The position numbers were made by a program, and so were the translations under genes. This document shows positions 47,099-55,027 of a stretch of 64,000 nt of DNA, piece after piece. Below the pieces are notes generated by a model, which was not told where the DNA came from, made no database searches, and saw only the letters and a program-made list of their open reading frames with translations. Location: positions 49,401-113,400 of the IMG/VR virus record IMGVR_UViG_3300049846_000430, one strand, 5' to 3'. How positions within the stretch are numbered: position 1 is the stretch's first letter; every line of letters starts with the position of its first letter. This stretch comes from a virus.

Positions 47099-47634
47099 TA
47101 TTTTATTTTCTGTTCAATTTTCTTAAGTGTTTCTGCTATACTGATTAATGCTTCAATTGCAGACCTATGAGACAATACCTCATCCGGGTTAGGTAACACC
47201 ATTTGCTCAGGATTAGGTAAATCAGGGATATCAAAGATACTACTTTTTCCCCGTCTGGTATTAATATCATTGATGATTTTTAACTCAGAAACTGGGATAA
47301 TGTGTCTTTGAAATCCACTGTTGCTCTCAACAAGTTCATACTCTTCACGCCAGTGAGGATTGTACTTATGGAGATACAAAGTTCTCTTAGGATCTTCCGT
47401 TTCATAATCAATGCTGACAAACTCTGTATAGATGTCAACACCTTTCTCAAGCTCACTTGGAAAGAAACTTACATGTAACTCATCCTTGCCAGATGGTCTA
47501 TAAGCCATCTTAGGAATGTATGTAGCATCCGGGATTTCATTGTTTATGAAATATTCTTGATGCTCTTCTCTTAATTTTTCAATTCTCTCTTTTCTTAATT
47601 GTGGTGTTAGAGATTCTTTTTTTGTACTTATCAT
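47098..47634 (-). CDS. Hypothetical replication-operon protein
   Basis: 178 residues; charged helical N-terminus (KERIEKLREEHQEYFINN), beta middle (ELHVSFFPSELEKGVDIY) and helical end. Coupled by overlaps to both the helicase and the Sak4-like genes. Not recognised. Confidence 0.7.
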   Translation of the reverse strand: MISTKKESLTPQLRKERIEKLREEHQEYFINNEIPDATYIPKMAYRPSGKDELHVSFFPSELEKGVDIYTEFVSIDYETEDPKRTLYLHKYNPHWREEYELVESNSGFQRHIIPVSELKIINDINTRRGKSSIFDIPDLPNPEQMVLPNPDEVLSHRSAIEALISIAETLKKIEQKIK

Positions 47635-48581
47635 CTTGTAGCTGTTTGAGGAGTTTGCATTTCTGATATCTCCATTCTCTCAAAGTTTGCTTTGAAAAAG
47701 CTCATTCTGGTATCACCATTACGGGCTTTTAGAAAATGAAGAACCAATGTTTTGTCATCATCTATTATGTACCTGTCTGGTCCATAGTATTTGATTCTTT
47801 GTTTTGCGGGTCTGTTAATACCAACAAGTGTATCTGCATGCTGTAACATAGCATCTGAGCCAAATATATCTGACTCAAGAATATAGTTACCATACTTACC
47901 ATCCATTGCTCTCTCAGGATTATCAATATTCCTATTAAGCTGAGATAGTACAACAAACATGCATGGATACTGTCTTTTGGTTTGAGTAAAGAACTCACCA
48001 AGCTCAAACAACATATCTAATGAGCTTGTCTGATAGGGTGCTCTCTTTACAAGCATTGTGTGATCCAAGGTAATTATTGTTTTCTTACCATTGTTTTCTT
48101 CCATGTACATGTCAATCTGCTCCCGCATTTGATTAACCGTCATTGGTGTACTTATCACATCTACTGGATACTTAACTCTGAGTTTGGCATATTCATGACA
48201 TTTGATTAGGACATCAGAACTTATCTGTGAACCGGCACTGCACAATTCCTTGTATGTTTTACCGGTGATAGAAGAAAATTCTCTCAGTGCTGAAGTTCTG
48301 CCAACCATCTCAAATTGAAATTCCAAAACTCTAAAATCATCATGAGGATTAAGAGTAAAAGATTCTCTTACAATCTGATCCTTCAATAATGTTTTACCTG
48401 AGCCCGGTCTTCCGCCAACTACAGTTAAAGTGTTCCACTCTAAACCATCTGTGGTAGCATCATTAAATTTAGGCCAAGGGGTATAGATTGATTTCTCTTC
48501 CCCCTTGGCTCTACTGTGCATGTACTTCAGGGCCTCATTAAAAGACCTATACTGACCATCCCATGCTTTTGTTGGCTTCAT
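47631..48581 (-). CDS. DnaB-type replicative helicase, C-terminal domain only
   Basis: 316 residues. Walker A VVGGRPGSGKT (54-64), EFQFEMVGRTSALREFS (H1a-like), Walker B TIITLDHTMLV, and FVVLSQLNRN with a Gln sensor. This is the RecA-like motor of DnaB; the N-terminal primase-interaction domain is missing (usual length about 450). It would unwind the replication fork ahead of PolB. Confidence 0.85.
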   Translation of the reverse strand: MKPTKAWDGQYRSFNEALKYMHSRAKGEEKSIYTPWPKFNDATTDGLEWNTLTVVGGRPGSGKTLLKDQIVRESFTLNPHDDFRVLEFQFEMVGRTSALREFSSITGKTYKELCSAGSQISSDVLIKCHEYAKLRVKYPVDVISTPMTVNQMREQIDMYMEENNGKKTIITLDHTMLVKRAPYQTSSLDMLFELGEFFTQTKRQYPCMFVVLSQLNRNIDNPERAMDGKYGNYILESDIFGSDAMLQHADTLVGINRPAKQRIKYYGPDRYIIDDDKTLVLHFLKARNGDTRMSFFKANFERMEISEMQTPQTATR

Positions 48582-49036
48582 TAGTTAGGACTTCTTCTTA
48601 CCCAATTGATAGCAGTAGTGCTTCCAGTCATATCAAACTGGTAAACTTTCTTACCACAGTGGTCATCATCCACTCTAATTTTAAGAAGACTACTCTTCCT
48701 GAATTCATCATACATGTTCTTATCAATATCTACTGATATGATGATCTTCTTTTGATCAGTGGTTCTCATGATAGCATTACCATTAAACCTGGACCATTCT
48801 TCTCCCATTTTGTATGCTAACTCTACATAAGGTTCTTCTGTACAGAAGTAACCATCATAAAGAATCATTGCTACTTTACCATCTCCAAAGTTTTCCAACT
48901 TAAGAAAGTAATTGCCGTCATGACAAAATGCTAAGTGATATACTGGATCAAATCCATTATCAATTGATTCTGTTTTCCATTGTGCTGATAACTTACCAGC
49001 AATTAGTGTTAGTGTAATTAATATTAATTTTTTCAT
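48581..49036 (-). CDS. Secreted protein of unknown function
   Basis: 151 residues with a Sec signal peptide (MKKLILITLTLIAGKLSAQW, cleavage likely after LSA). The mature part is beta-rich with two Cys pairs (AFCHDGNYFLKLENF, YFCTEEPYVELAYKMG). Its stop/start overlaps the helicase gene (TTAT/ATG at 48581), so it is translated with replication proteins although it is exported. Could act in the periplasm on the host surface, for instance against superinfection; inferred. Confidence 0.75.
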   Translation of the reverse strand: MKKLILITLTLIAGKLSAQWKTESIDNGFDPVYHLAFCHDGNYFLKLENFGDGKVAMILYDGYFCTEEPYVELAYKMGEEWSRFNGNAIMRTTDQKKIIISVDIDKNMYDEFRKSSLLKIRVDDDHCGKKVYQFDMTGSTTAINWVRRSPN

Positions 49037-49434
49037 ATTTCTTCTGTTATTTCTCCTGCTTCTAGTTTACTGTAGGCTAAATTCACCTTTAATCTCATTC
49101 CAGCAATTGCTTTAACTGTAAAGTAAAGTCCACATTGTGTACAACTTGCATCACAGTTATTAATATCACTTCCTTCAGCTTCCCACTCTGTTGCTTCATC
49201 ATCATACTCCACTTTGTTTTTAGTTTTGCATTTGGGACAAGTGAATTCCAGAACTGGATAGTAAGTTACTATCTCTTCTGAATATATGGTACCTTGAACA
49301 AAGTTTTCAAGTTCCTTTCTTTCTTCTTCTTTAATGGCAGCTTGTAATAGAGCTATCTGTTCAGGATCACCAACTTTAAGTGGTTCTTCTTGACCATCTC
49401 TGTAAAACTTACCGTTTAATAATATGAGATTCAT
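49033..49434 (-). CDS. Zinc-ribbon protein
   Basis: 133 residues with CPKCKTKNKVEYDD and, 30 residues on, CDASCTQCGLYF, giving two knuckles for one zinc. Acidic spacer between them. Overlaps both neighbours by 4 bp. Unknown partner; possibly a nucleic-acid or RNA polymerase-binding factor. Confidence 0.7.
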   Translation of the reverse strand: MNLILLNGKFYRDGQEEPLKVGDPEQIALLQAAIKEEERKELENFVQGTIYSEEIVTYYPVLEFTCPKCKTKNKVEYDDEATEWEAEGSDINNCDASCTQCGLYFTVKAIAGMRLKVNLAYSKLEAGEITEEI

Positions 49435-49634
49435 TTGTTCTTCCTTTCATCTATGTATGATATGACAAAGCCCACAGCTACAATAAGATTCATTCCTATT
49501 GAAGCCAGGAGCTCTGTCACATCTTCATAAACATTCATGGTTAAATGAACATGACCCACTACCCAGAATGGTATTGATAAGTTCTGGCTAACCCAGACAA
49601 TCAAATACTTTAGGAAGTGGATTATGTTTTTCAC
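49431..49634 (-). CDS. Small two-TM protein with GTG start
   Basis: 67 residues. Start is GTG 49634 overlapping the previous stop as GTGA; no ATG is available nearby. Hydrophobic segments at FLKYLIVWVSQNLSIPFWVV and LIVAVGFVISYI, end in KNK. Small membrane protein, role unknown. Confidence 0.6.
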   Translation of the reverse strand: MKNIIHFLKYLIVWVSQNLSIPFWVVGHVHLTMNVYEDVTELLASIGMNLIVAVGFVISYIDERKNK

Positions 49635-49984
49635 ATTGTTGGTCTCCTTCTAGGTACATAATAATTTACCTCCAGCCATTGTTCAAATGACTGGAAGTGG
49701 TTTCTGTATGTATCATGATACCTCTTAAAGATGTCAGACCAAGTAAAGTCACCTTCAACACTGATAATGTGAATATCAAAGATTTGATTGGCTTCAATCT
49801 CATTGTATTCAAATTCAACTCCAAGAGGAACACCATTCTTAAGTTTGTACTTACTCTTAATTTCAGGTGTGATATCATCTGGGTTCAGTGTATGCTCAAC
49901 GATCATCTTCACATCATTGATGGTTGTGTTGTATTTCAATACCCACTGTTGGGTATAATCATTATAAACTATACTTCCTTTCAT
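49631..49984 (-). CDS. Hypothetical protein
   Basis: 117 residues; beta-rich, with YTQQWVLKYNTTINDVKMI and GVPLGVEFEYNEIEANQIFD. ATG 49984 overlaps the stop of its upstream neighbour; C-terminus RRRPTM. Not recognised. Confidence 0.65.
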   Translation of the reverse strand: MKGSIVYNDYTQQWVLKYNTTINDVKMIVEHTLNPDDITPEIKSKYKLKNGVPLGVEFEYNEIEANQIFDIHIISVEGDFTWSDIFKRYHDTYRNHFQSFEQWLEVNYYVPRRRPTM

Positions 49985-50244
49985 ACAATCTTAGCATAAA
50001 CTGGCCCTTGCCATAGTGGATGATCACGGTAAAGATCAGGATGACTATACTCATCTATTACAGTAAAGTTTACAAAATCTTCAGTGCACTTTTTATAATC
50101 ATCAGGATGTACAGGAAGACTTGTTAGCTTACCAGTGTTTGGTGCTTCTAACAAATCTACAAACAATTCATCTTCAACTATGATAAGTGCACCTCTCTTT
50201 GGTACATCAGGGTTTTCAAAATATTCACGTTTAGGTATTATCAT
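49981..50244 (-). CDS. Hypothetical protein
   Basis: 87 residues. IIPKREYFENPDVPKRGALI then KLTSLPVHPDDYKKCTEDFV. Overlaps both neighbours by 4 bp. No family recognised. Confidence 0.65.
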   Translation of the reverse strand: MIIPKREYFENPDVPKRGALIIVEDELFVDLLEAPNTGKLTSLPVHPDDYKKCTEDFVNFTVIDEYSHPDLYRDHPLWQGPVYAKIV

Positions 50245-50834
50245 ACTACTTTCTCATTAAATGTTTTTACTTCTTCTTTAACTCCATCTGCAATCATATC
50301 ACAATAATCAGCAAGAGCAGAGTGCTTCACTTTGTTCTTATCTTGTTTGGATATGAAATACTGACTAGTCATCATATAGAGATAATCCTTGTCTGCATAC
50401 TCACGGACATACATCCTGGTAGCATCAATGACCTGATCCCATGTGAAATCATATGTTTCAAAGAACCACTTAAATGATTCTGTCAGAGCCTTTACATTCT
50501 GCCTTGCTGGTTTACCTGATGGTAACTTCATAGCAGGAAACAAAGCTCTGTACTCTTCTATCTTTTGAGCAAAGTCCTTACCCATAACATCAATATGAGT
50601 TTTCTTCTTCACTTTAGATATGTAAGATTCCAAGGTGTTGATTATCTCATCACCTTTTTCCATTATTGTAGCACCATCATGGTCTACAGCTATAAATCCT
50701 TTTCTTGTTAGAGTGAGTATATCATTTGTATACTCATCTAGTTTGAGGGATATCTTATTCTTCAGACAGAACAGTATCAAACACTGATTCGGGGTTATTC
50801 CCTGACTCAAAATTCTCTGAAATAATTGAAACAT
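50241..50834 (-). CDS. Hypothetical protein with winged-helix-like start
   Basis: 197 residues. FQRILSQGITPNQCLILFCL and KLDEYTNDILTLTRKGFIAV look like a DNA-binding winged helix; the C-terminal half is helical (ALTESFKWFFETYDFTWDQV). It begins 80 bp inside the DnaA-like gene in another frame; both readings look coding, so the overlap appears real. Possibly a replication loader or regulator given the neighbours. Confidence 0.65.
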   Translation of the reverse strand: MFQLFQRILSQGITPNQCLILFCLKNKISLKLDEYTNDILTLTRKGFIAVDHDGATIMEKGDEIINTLESYISKVKKKTHIDVMGKDFAQKIEEYRALFPAMKLPSGKPARQNVKALTESFKWFFETYDFTWDQVIDATRMYVREYADKDYLYMMTSQYFISKQDKNKVKHSALADYCDMIADGVKEEVKTFNEKVV

Positions 50835-51285
50835 ATTGCTTTACTTTTCTTTTGTACTGGGCTAGGATAGTATTGAATTCTCTGTCTTTGGTGTCAATGT
50901 AATCATGTGCACACTTAATCAGATTGATTGTGCTTGAATGATCATTATCCAAGAACTTACCAATTGCACTCTTACTGTAACCATGTTCAAATGCAACAAG
51001 AGAGAAGACTGTCTTATGCATTATGAATTCTTTCTTCCTGGTTTTAACTTTTAGATTGTTATAAGACCACATCCTGGGATGATTAGTCTGTAATAACTGT
51101 ATCATAAGTTTTTCCAAATCTTCAAGACTTAATCTTATTAGATTGGGATTAGCCAGATAAACATTGAATTCAATGCCGTACTTTTCCATTAGTACATCAC
51201 GCATTACTTCAATAACTTTTGTTGCCTGTTCAAATGTTGCACTGTCCATTACATAAATGTTTTTACGGGATGTCAAATTTACCAT
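50755..51285 (-). CDS. DnaA domain IV-like DNA-binding protein
   Basis: 176 residues. Residues 88-128 read MHKTVFSLVAFEHGYSKSAI, then GKFLDNDHSSTINLIKCA, matching the helix-turn-helix and DnaA signature (DHS/TT) of domain IV that binds DnaA boxes. There is no AAA+ domain upstream, so it is a stand-alone binding domain with a 70-residue helical leader. May mark the phage origin or repress host-type sites. Overlaps the UDG gene by 7 bp. Confidence 0.75.
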   Translation of the reverse strand: MVNLTSRKNIYVMDSATFEQATKVIEVMRDVLMEKYGIEFNVYLANPNLIRLSLEDLEKLMIQLLQTNHPRMWSYNNLKVKTRKKEFIMHKTVFSLVAFEHGYSKSAIGKFLDNDHSSTINLIKCAHDYIDTKDREFNTILAQYKRKVKQYVSIISENFESGNNPESVFDTVLSEE

Positions 51286-51989
51286 ATAATTGTTGATTTT
51301 CCTTGAGATAAAAGGTGATTATTTACTTTATTGAATACATCATCACAGTCCCATACACCACCACTATAAGCTGCAGAAGCCGGGTGATAAACAAAGAATA
51401 TTTTTTGTTGATCAAGATCATCTTTCCATTCTTGTGCTTTTCTACCAAGACATACAACAGCCAGATCTTTATGTTGGTTGTTTATATGATTAAAGACATG
51501 TGTGATAAAGTTTTTCCAAATACCATAATGAGAACCAATCTCATCTATTCTTACAGTAAGAGCAGTATTAAGCATAAGCACACCTTGTTTGGACCATCTG
51601 GACAGATCACAATCTTTATTTTCATATGTACCATACAAAGCATTAAAGATATGCTGCAAAGATTTCTCAGGTTTACCTTTCTTACTGCATGAGAATGATA
51701 TCCCATCTGCCACACCAAACTGCGGGTATGGATCCTGACCTATCATGATTGCTTTCATTTCCTTATAAGGACAGAATATAAAAGCATTGAATATGTCCTT
51801 AAGAACTGGAGTGAATCTATCACCGGCATTTGCTTCCTTTAAAAGAAACTTAACCACATTATCAAAGTCTTCACTTTCTAACCATGGGACCAATACAGGA
51901 CCCCAGTCAGATGATGACTCAATTTTTTCTATGAACCTGTCTCTTTTATCATTAATCAGGTCTTGTTCATTTGAATAATTATTTTTCAT
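51279..51989 (-). CDS. ung: Uracil-DNA glycosylase
   Basis: 236 residues of UNG family 1. GQDPYPQFGVADGISFS at 84-100 (catalytic Asp86), GVLMLNTALTVR, and YHPASAAYSGG with the catalytic His near residue 209. The His that normally follows DPY is Pro here. The enzyme removes uracil from DNA by flipping it out of the helix. Typical length is 220-230. Divergent to the + strand gene at 52007, with 17 bp between. Confidence 0.9.
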   Translation of the reverse strand: MKNNYSNEQDLINDKRDRFIEKIESSSDWGPVLVPWLESEDFDNVVKFLLKEANAGDRFTPVLKDIFNAFIFCPYKEMKAIMIGQDPYPQFGVADGISFSCSKKGKPEKSLQHIFNALYGTYENKDCDLSRWSKQGVLMLNTALTVRIDEIGSHYGIWKNFITHVFNHINNQHKDLAVVCLGRKAQEWKDDLDQQKIFFVYHPASAAYSGGVWDCDDVFNKVNNHLLSQGKSTIIW

Positions 51990-51996
51990 ATCTTTG
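51970..51996 (+). promoter_or_regulatory. Promoter of the lone + strand gene (candidate)
   Basis: TATCTTTG at 51989-51996 matches the TAnnTTTG -7 box; a TTTG at 51970-51973 could be the -33 box, though the spacer (15 nt) is short. ATG 52007 follows 10 nt after the -7 box. Confidence 0.45.
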
Positions 51997-52006
51997 TTTA
52001 AAAATT

Positions 52007-52441
52007 ATGTCAGAGTTTTTAAAAGCTGTAGATTCTTGGGATTATACCAAGAACATTACCGGACTTGAAGTTAATACCGGTTTCATCACTGGACTTGAAA
52101 ACATTCTCATGTTCTATGTTGTGAATATAGTTGAGGATCCAGCAACATTAGCTGAGACTTTCAAGAAATTTGAACTGATCATTACCAATCAGCAACCAAA
52201 AGAGAACCCAATTGAACTTTCTGATATAGAAAGACAAATGTATGTTCTCTTTTCATTGCTGCAGTTGTTCAAGGCTCATGCCTATGAACAGAAATTAAAT
52301 ATCAAACTTGATTCAAATGTAACAAAAGAACAACTCAGTGAGTATCTCAATGAGGTTGTTAGTGGTGATAAAGATAAAGCCAAGGAGAAACTTGAAAAGA
52401 TAATGAGCTTGATTAAGCCATCATCTGAGGTTCATCCCTGA
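52007..52441 (+). CDS. Unknown helical protein, the only + strand gene in the early arm
   Basis: 144 residues from ATG 52007 (the frame extends 12 codons upstream without a good start). Starts MSEFLKAVDSWDYTKNITGL; the body is helical and acidic (FKKFELIITNQQPKENPIEL, KDKAKEKLEKIMSLIK). It carries its own promoter-like box, diverges from the UDG gene and converges with the next - strand gene, overlapping it tail to tail by 21 bp. No family recognised. Confidence 0.7.
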   Translation: MSEFLKAVDSWDYTKNITGLEVNTGFITGLENILMFYVVNIVEDPATLAETFKKFELIITNQQPKENPIELSDIERQMYVLFSLLQLFKAHAYEQKLNIKLDSNVTKEQLSEYLNEVVSGDKDKAKEKLEKIMSLIKPSSEVHP

Positions 52442-52804
52442 AAAATCACCAATCTCAATACAAGCTTGGATTGCCAAGCTTAATTCTGCTTTGTCACATT
52501 TAGCTAGAGATTTACAATACTCTAGTCCATCTTTGATAAAACAAAGACCGGCCTTTCTCTTGACCTGTAGTTTCATTTCATCAAAGGTATAACCAATTTC
52601 ATTTGCCAATTCTCTAATCATGGCATGAACTCTGGCAAGTTGAGCATGAGATCCTTTGTCCGTTGAGACAGAAATAAACAACTCTACATGTGCTCCATCT
52701 GGCACATTCTTAAGGAAGTTTTTTACTCTTGTCTCTTGGGCTTTTATAGGATAACTCAGCTCACCGTCTTTAACAGTAAGATTTACAAATATATTTTCCT
52801 TCAT
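52421..52804 (-). CDS. NinB-like protein (tentative)
   Basis: 127 residues from ATG 52804, an ATGA overlap with the gene before; a TTG start two codons upstream is not needed. Contains LARVHAMIRELANEIGYTFD, EMKLQVKRKAGLCF and KCDKAELSLAIQACIEIGDF. The order 'RE(I/L)A..G.t..emK..vK' recalls NinB-type recombination proteins, but this is by memory and weak. Ends overlapping the + strand gene. Confidence 0.6.
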   Translation of the reverse strand: MKENIFVNLTVKDGELSYPIKAQETRVKNFLKNVPDGAHVELFISVSTDKGSHAQLARVHAMIRELANEIGYTFDEMKLQVKRKAGLCFIKDGLEYCKSLAKCDKAELSLAIQACIEIGDFSGMNLR

Positions 52805-52986
52805 TCCCAAAGATGTGAGTCAGGATGTTCATCATCCGGATCAGAGATTATAGTGTTAAACTTGATAGGTTTTCTTTTAATCTCTTTCTTTACAGATGGT
52901 TCAATCCTAACGGAACAGCTTAAACTAAAGCTGTCTTCTTTTTTTTCTTTTAGTTTGTCTTTTTCAGTGAGTTCTTTATTTTCCAT
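52801..52986 (-). CDS. Small charged protein
   Basis: 61 residues: a Lys/Glu-rich start (MENKELTEKDKLKEKKEDSF) and a basic middle (RIEPSVKKEIKRKPIKF), acidic end (DPDDEHPDSHLWE). Mostly disordered. Coupled to the NinB-like gene by ATGA. Unknown. Confidence 0.6.
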   Translation of the reverse strand: MENKELTEKDKLKEKKEDSFSLSCSVRIEPSVKKEIKRKPIKFNTIISDPDDEHPDSHLWE

Positions 52987-53013
52987 TGTCTGATTGATTC
53001 CACTTCAAAGATA

Positions 53014-53220
53014 CTATTTAAACCTTAATGCACTTCCCACTTGAACAAATTCTTGGCCGCAAGATGTGCAGTAATAATCTACTGCACTATCTTGGACAAG
53101 TGTTGGTTTAAAACAGTTTGGACATCTGATATCACTTGGATAATACTCACGTCTTGGTTCAGTGTCAGGATTGTATTCCTGTTCCTGGATTTCTAATGCT
53201 AAGTCTTTTGATTTTTCCAT
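53014..53220 (-). CDS. Small zinc-ribbon protein
   Basis: 68 residues with CPNCFKPTLVQDSAVDYYCTSC: two CxxC knuckles 17 residues apart, a compact zinc ribbon. Lies 1 bp after the helicase stop. May be a helicase or polymerase accessory. Confidence 0.65.
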   Translation of the reverse strand: MEKSKDLALEIQEQEYNPDTEPRREYYPSDIRCPNCFKPTLVQDSAVDYYCTSCGQEFVQVGSALRFK

Positions 53221-53221
53221 G

Positions 53222-54322
53222 TTAGTCTATTAAAGGATTGTAATATCTAATTTTCTCTGCGTCAAGATCTTTAAGAGCATCTTCCACCCATTTCTCATCA
53301 ACAGTGTTTTTATAACACAGGATATGACAAGTTGCTTTCTCATCTGGATTCAATCTGAGCAATCTACCTATTCTCTGAGAAGTTTTTCTCTCATTACCAT
53401 AAGCATGCATGATTATACCTGCTTTTAGATTTGGAATAGTTATACCCTCATTTAACTGAAGTACACAAGAAAGCTTGCTGATTCTGCCATCACTGAATAA
53501 TTCCAGGTTATGAGCAGACATTGGGTTTGCTGAATGATAACTATGTTGACAGATCTTATCAGCTTGCTTCTGTGTATTTGCAAATACAATACACTTGGTT
53601 GATACATTCTGTAAGAGTGTCTTCACATAATCCTCTTTGGTTTTGTAATCCATGAGAGCTTTCATTCTCATGATGGAACTGAATTGTTTATCCTTGGGAC
53701 TTCTTGCATTTATAACCCTACCACTTAGATAAAGATAATCAGCAACCTCAGATGTATACCATTTGTTCCCGGTCTTTGCTTGTTTCATCATGGTATTAAC
53801 CTTGGAAAGCTCAAGCATATGAACAACAATCTGATAATCATTCAGGATAGATTGTTCTGTTGCTTCATCAACTGAGAATTTAAATACAATGGGACAGTAT
53901 TTCTGCACCATTCTATATTTCTCTGTTGTCTTCCTTATAGGTGGAGTACCGGTGAGACCAAGGATCTTTCCTTTGAACATGGAAAGAAATGGTTCATGTG
54001 ATTCAAGTAGGCTGTGACATTCATCCAGATAAACTATATCATAGTCATCCGGGTTGTGCTTTGTTATAGAGATGTAAGTGCTAAAAGTAATATGAGCACT
54101 TAATCCAGTAAGATTCATTTTCTCTAGTTCATCTGTCCATGACTTCTGAACTGCAATTGTGGGAGTAACAACAAGAACTCTAATTAAGGGATTGTAGTTT
54201 TTCTGCAGATGCTGAATAGCAATTCTGGTTTTACCTACACCCATAGAGATTCCTAACCCACACCGTTTGTAATTTTCTGTTTTCTTTAAAGCTTGTGATT
54301 GAATTATTTCTCTGCTAGTCAT
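53222..54322 (-). CDS. SF2 DNA helicase (SNF2/DEAD-like)
   Basis: 366 residues from ATG 54322; the TTG 7 codons upstream is not needed. Walker A MGVGKT at 27-32, DECH box near 100, LGLTGTPP (motif III-like), and QRIGRLLRLNPDE (motif VI) near the end. Compact helicase of the crAss-like core set; likely remodels DNA or displaces proteins during replication or recombination. The tRNA-Arg gene lies 12 bp upstream. Confidence 0.85.
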   Translation of the reverse strand: MTSREIIQSQALKKTENYKRCGLGISMGVGKTRIAIQHLQKNYNPLIRVLVVTPTIAVQKSWTDELEKMNLTGLSAHITFSTYISITKHNPDDYDIVYLDECHSLLESHEPFLSMFKGKILGLTGTPPIRKTTEKYRMVQKYCPIVFKFSVDEATEQSILNDYQIVVHMLELSKVNTMMKQAKTGNKWYTSEVADYLYLSGRVINARSPKDKQFSSIMRMKALMDYKTKEDYVKTLLQNVSTKCIVFANTQKQADKICQHSYHSANPMSAHNLELFSDGRISKLSCVLQLNEGITIPNLKAGIIMHAYGNERKTSQRIGRLLRLNPDEKATCHILCYKNTVDEKWVEDALKDLDAEKIRYYNPLID

Positions 54323-54333
54323 TTTAAAAGTTA

Positions 54334-54409
54334 GTGTTCCCAACAGGACTCGAACCTGTGGCCTACTGCTTAGAAGGCAGTTGCTCTATCCAGCTGAGCT
54401 ATGAGAACA
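54334..54409 (-). tRNA. tRNA-Arg(UCU)
   Basis: Read on the - strand: acceptor TGTTCTC / GGGAACA, D arm AGCTCAGCTGGATAGAGCA, anticodon stem ACTGC / GCAGT with loop CTTCTAA (anticodon TCT), T arm ACAGG TTCGAGT CCTGT. CCA is not encoded. The phage uses AGA for most Arg codons, which this tRNA reads. Confidence 0.9.
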
Positions 54410-54568
54410 ATGATGTACCGTTCCTATCTACTTTATGAACATACGGTACCAGATGCTTCCTCATAACCTTCGGATAGGTAAGTTTTGAGGATGAGAAGTC
54501 CTCTGTGTTGTAGTGGTTTATTAACACTCTTGACACATACATTCCTTTCTCAAGGGAACAACACTTTG
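54410..54568 (-). ncRNA. Structured spacer with a tRNA-like D/anticodon arm
   Basis: Between the two tRNAs the - strand holds GTGT/ACAC enclosing an inner AGTG/CACT hairpin, then GAGGA-CTTCTCA-TCCTC (anticodon-arm-like, TCT in the loop), but no T arm or matching acceptor follows. Further on, GTACCG/CGGTAC and CCTCA/TGAGG helices form. A weak 47-codon frame also crosses it and ends inside the tRNA-Arg. Likely a tRNA remnant or processed spacer RNA. Confidence 0.35.
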
Positions 54569-54655
54569 TGACCAGTAAGGGATTTGAACCCTCATCCTCC
54601 ATACAATGGAGATGCTACCCTAGGTGGTATTTATTCCCACTTACACCAACTGGTC
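54569..54655 (-). tRNA. tRNA-Thr(UGU) with enlarged D loop
   Basis: Acceptor GACCAGT / ACTGGTC, discriminator A, T arm GAGGG TTCAAAT CCCTT, anticodon stem TCTCC / GGAGG with loop ATTGTAT (anticodon TGT). The D stem GTGT/GCAT encloses 27 nt instead of about 8; this contains a perfect hairpin GTGG-GAATAAATA-CCAC. Either a functional tRNA with a D-loop insertion, possibly removed, or a decaying one. Confidence 0.7.
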
Positions 54656-54670
54656 TCTTTAACTACAAAG

Positions 54671-55027
54671 TTAAAGGTTCATAAGAAGTTCAATTGCTTT
54701 CTTCTTATAAGTTCTGTTCATCTTAACAAGATTGGCCATAGTTATTTCAAATATGTCATCTTCAGATAAATTGCTTTTGAGATCCCTTCTTGCATTCTTT
54801 TGGTTGTGTAATGTGGCAACGCCAGTATTACTAACCACAGAAATAGCAAGGTTGTTATCTTTAATGTTCTTGTAATACCTAACAGAGATTGACATTGGAC
54901 TTCTGTCAATTTCTTTTGAGGCTTCTTCAAAGGCAGCTCTAAGGTTGTTAGGATAACTCTTTACATAGGACAAAACAATGTTGTCCTCTTTTTTAGTCCA
55001 TTTAGTTTTCTGTGTCTTGGTTGTCAT
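54671..55027 (-). CDS. Myb/SANT-like DNA-binding protein
   Basis: 118 residues. KWTKKEDNIVLSYVKSYPNN, then REIDRSP-like KEIDRSPMSISVRYY, is a Myb/SANT (homeodomain-like) helical repeat with the first Trp and later aromatic residues. The C-terminus is helical and ends in a conserved-looking TYKKKAIELLMNL. Probable DNA-binding regulator. Overlaps the gene before it by 26 bp. Confidence 0.7.
   Translation of the reverse strand: MTTKTQKTKWTKKEDNIVLSYVKSYPNNLRAAFEEASKEIDRSPMSISVRYYKNIKDNNLAISVVSNTGVATLHNQKNARRDLKSNLSEDDIFEITMANLVKMNRTYKKKAIELLMNL

Noticed and set aside
54399-54602. 67-codon - strand frame between the two tRNAs
   Set aside because: It begins inside the tRNA-Thr and ends inside the tRNA-Arg. 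A shorter Met start (about 47 codons) is possible but has no coding support.
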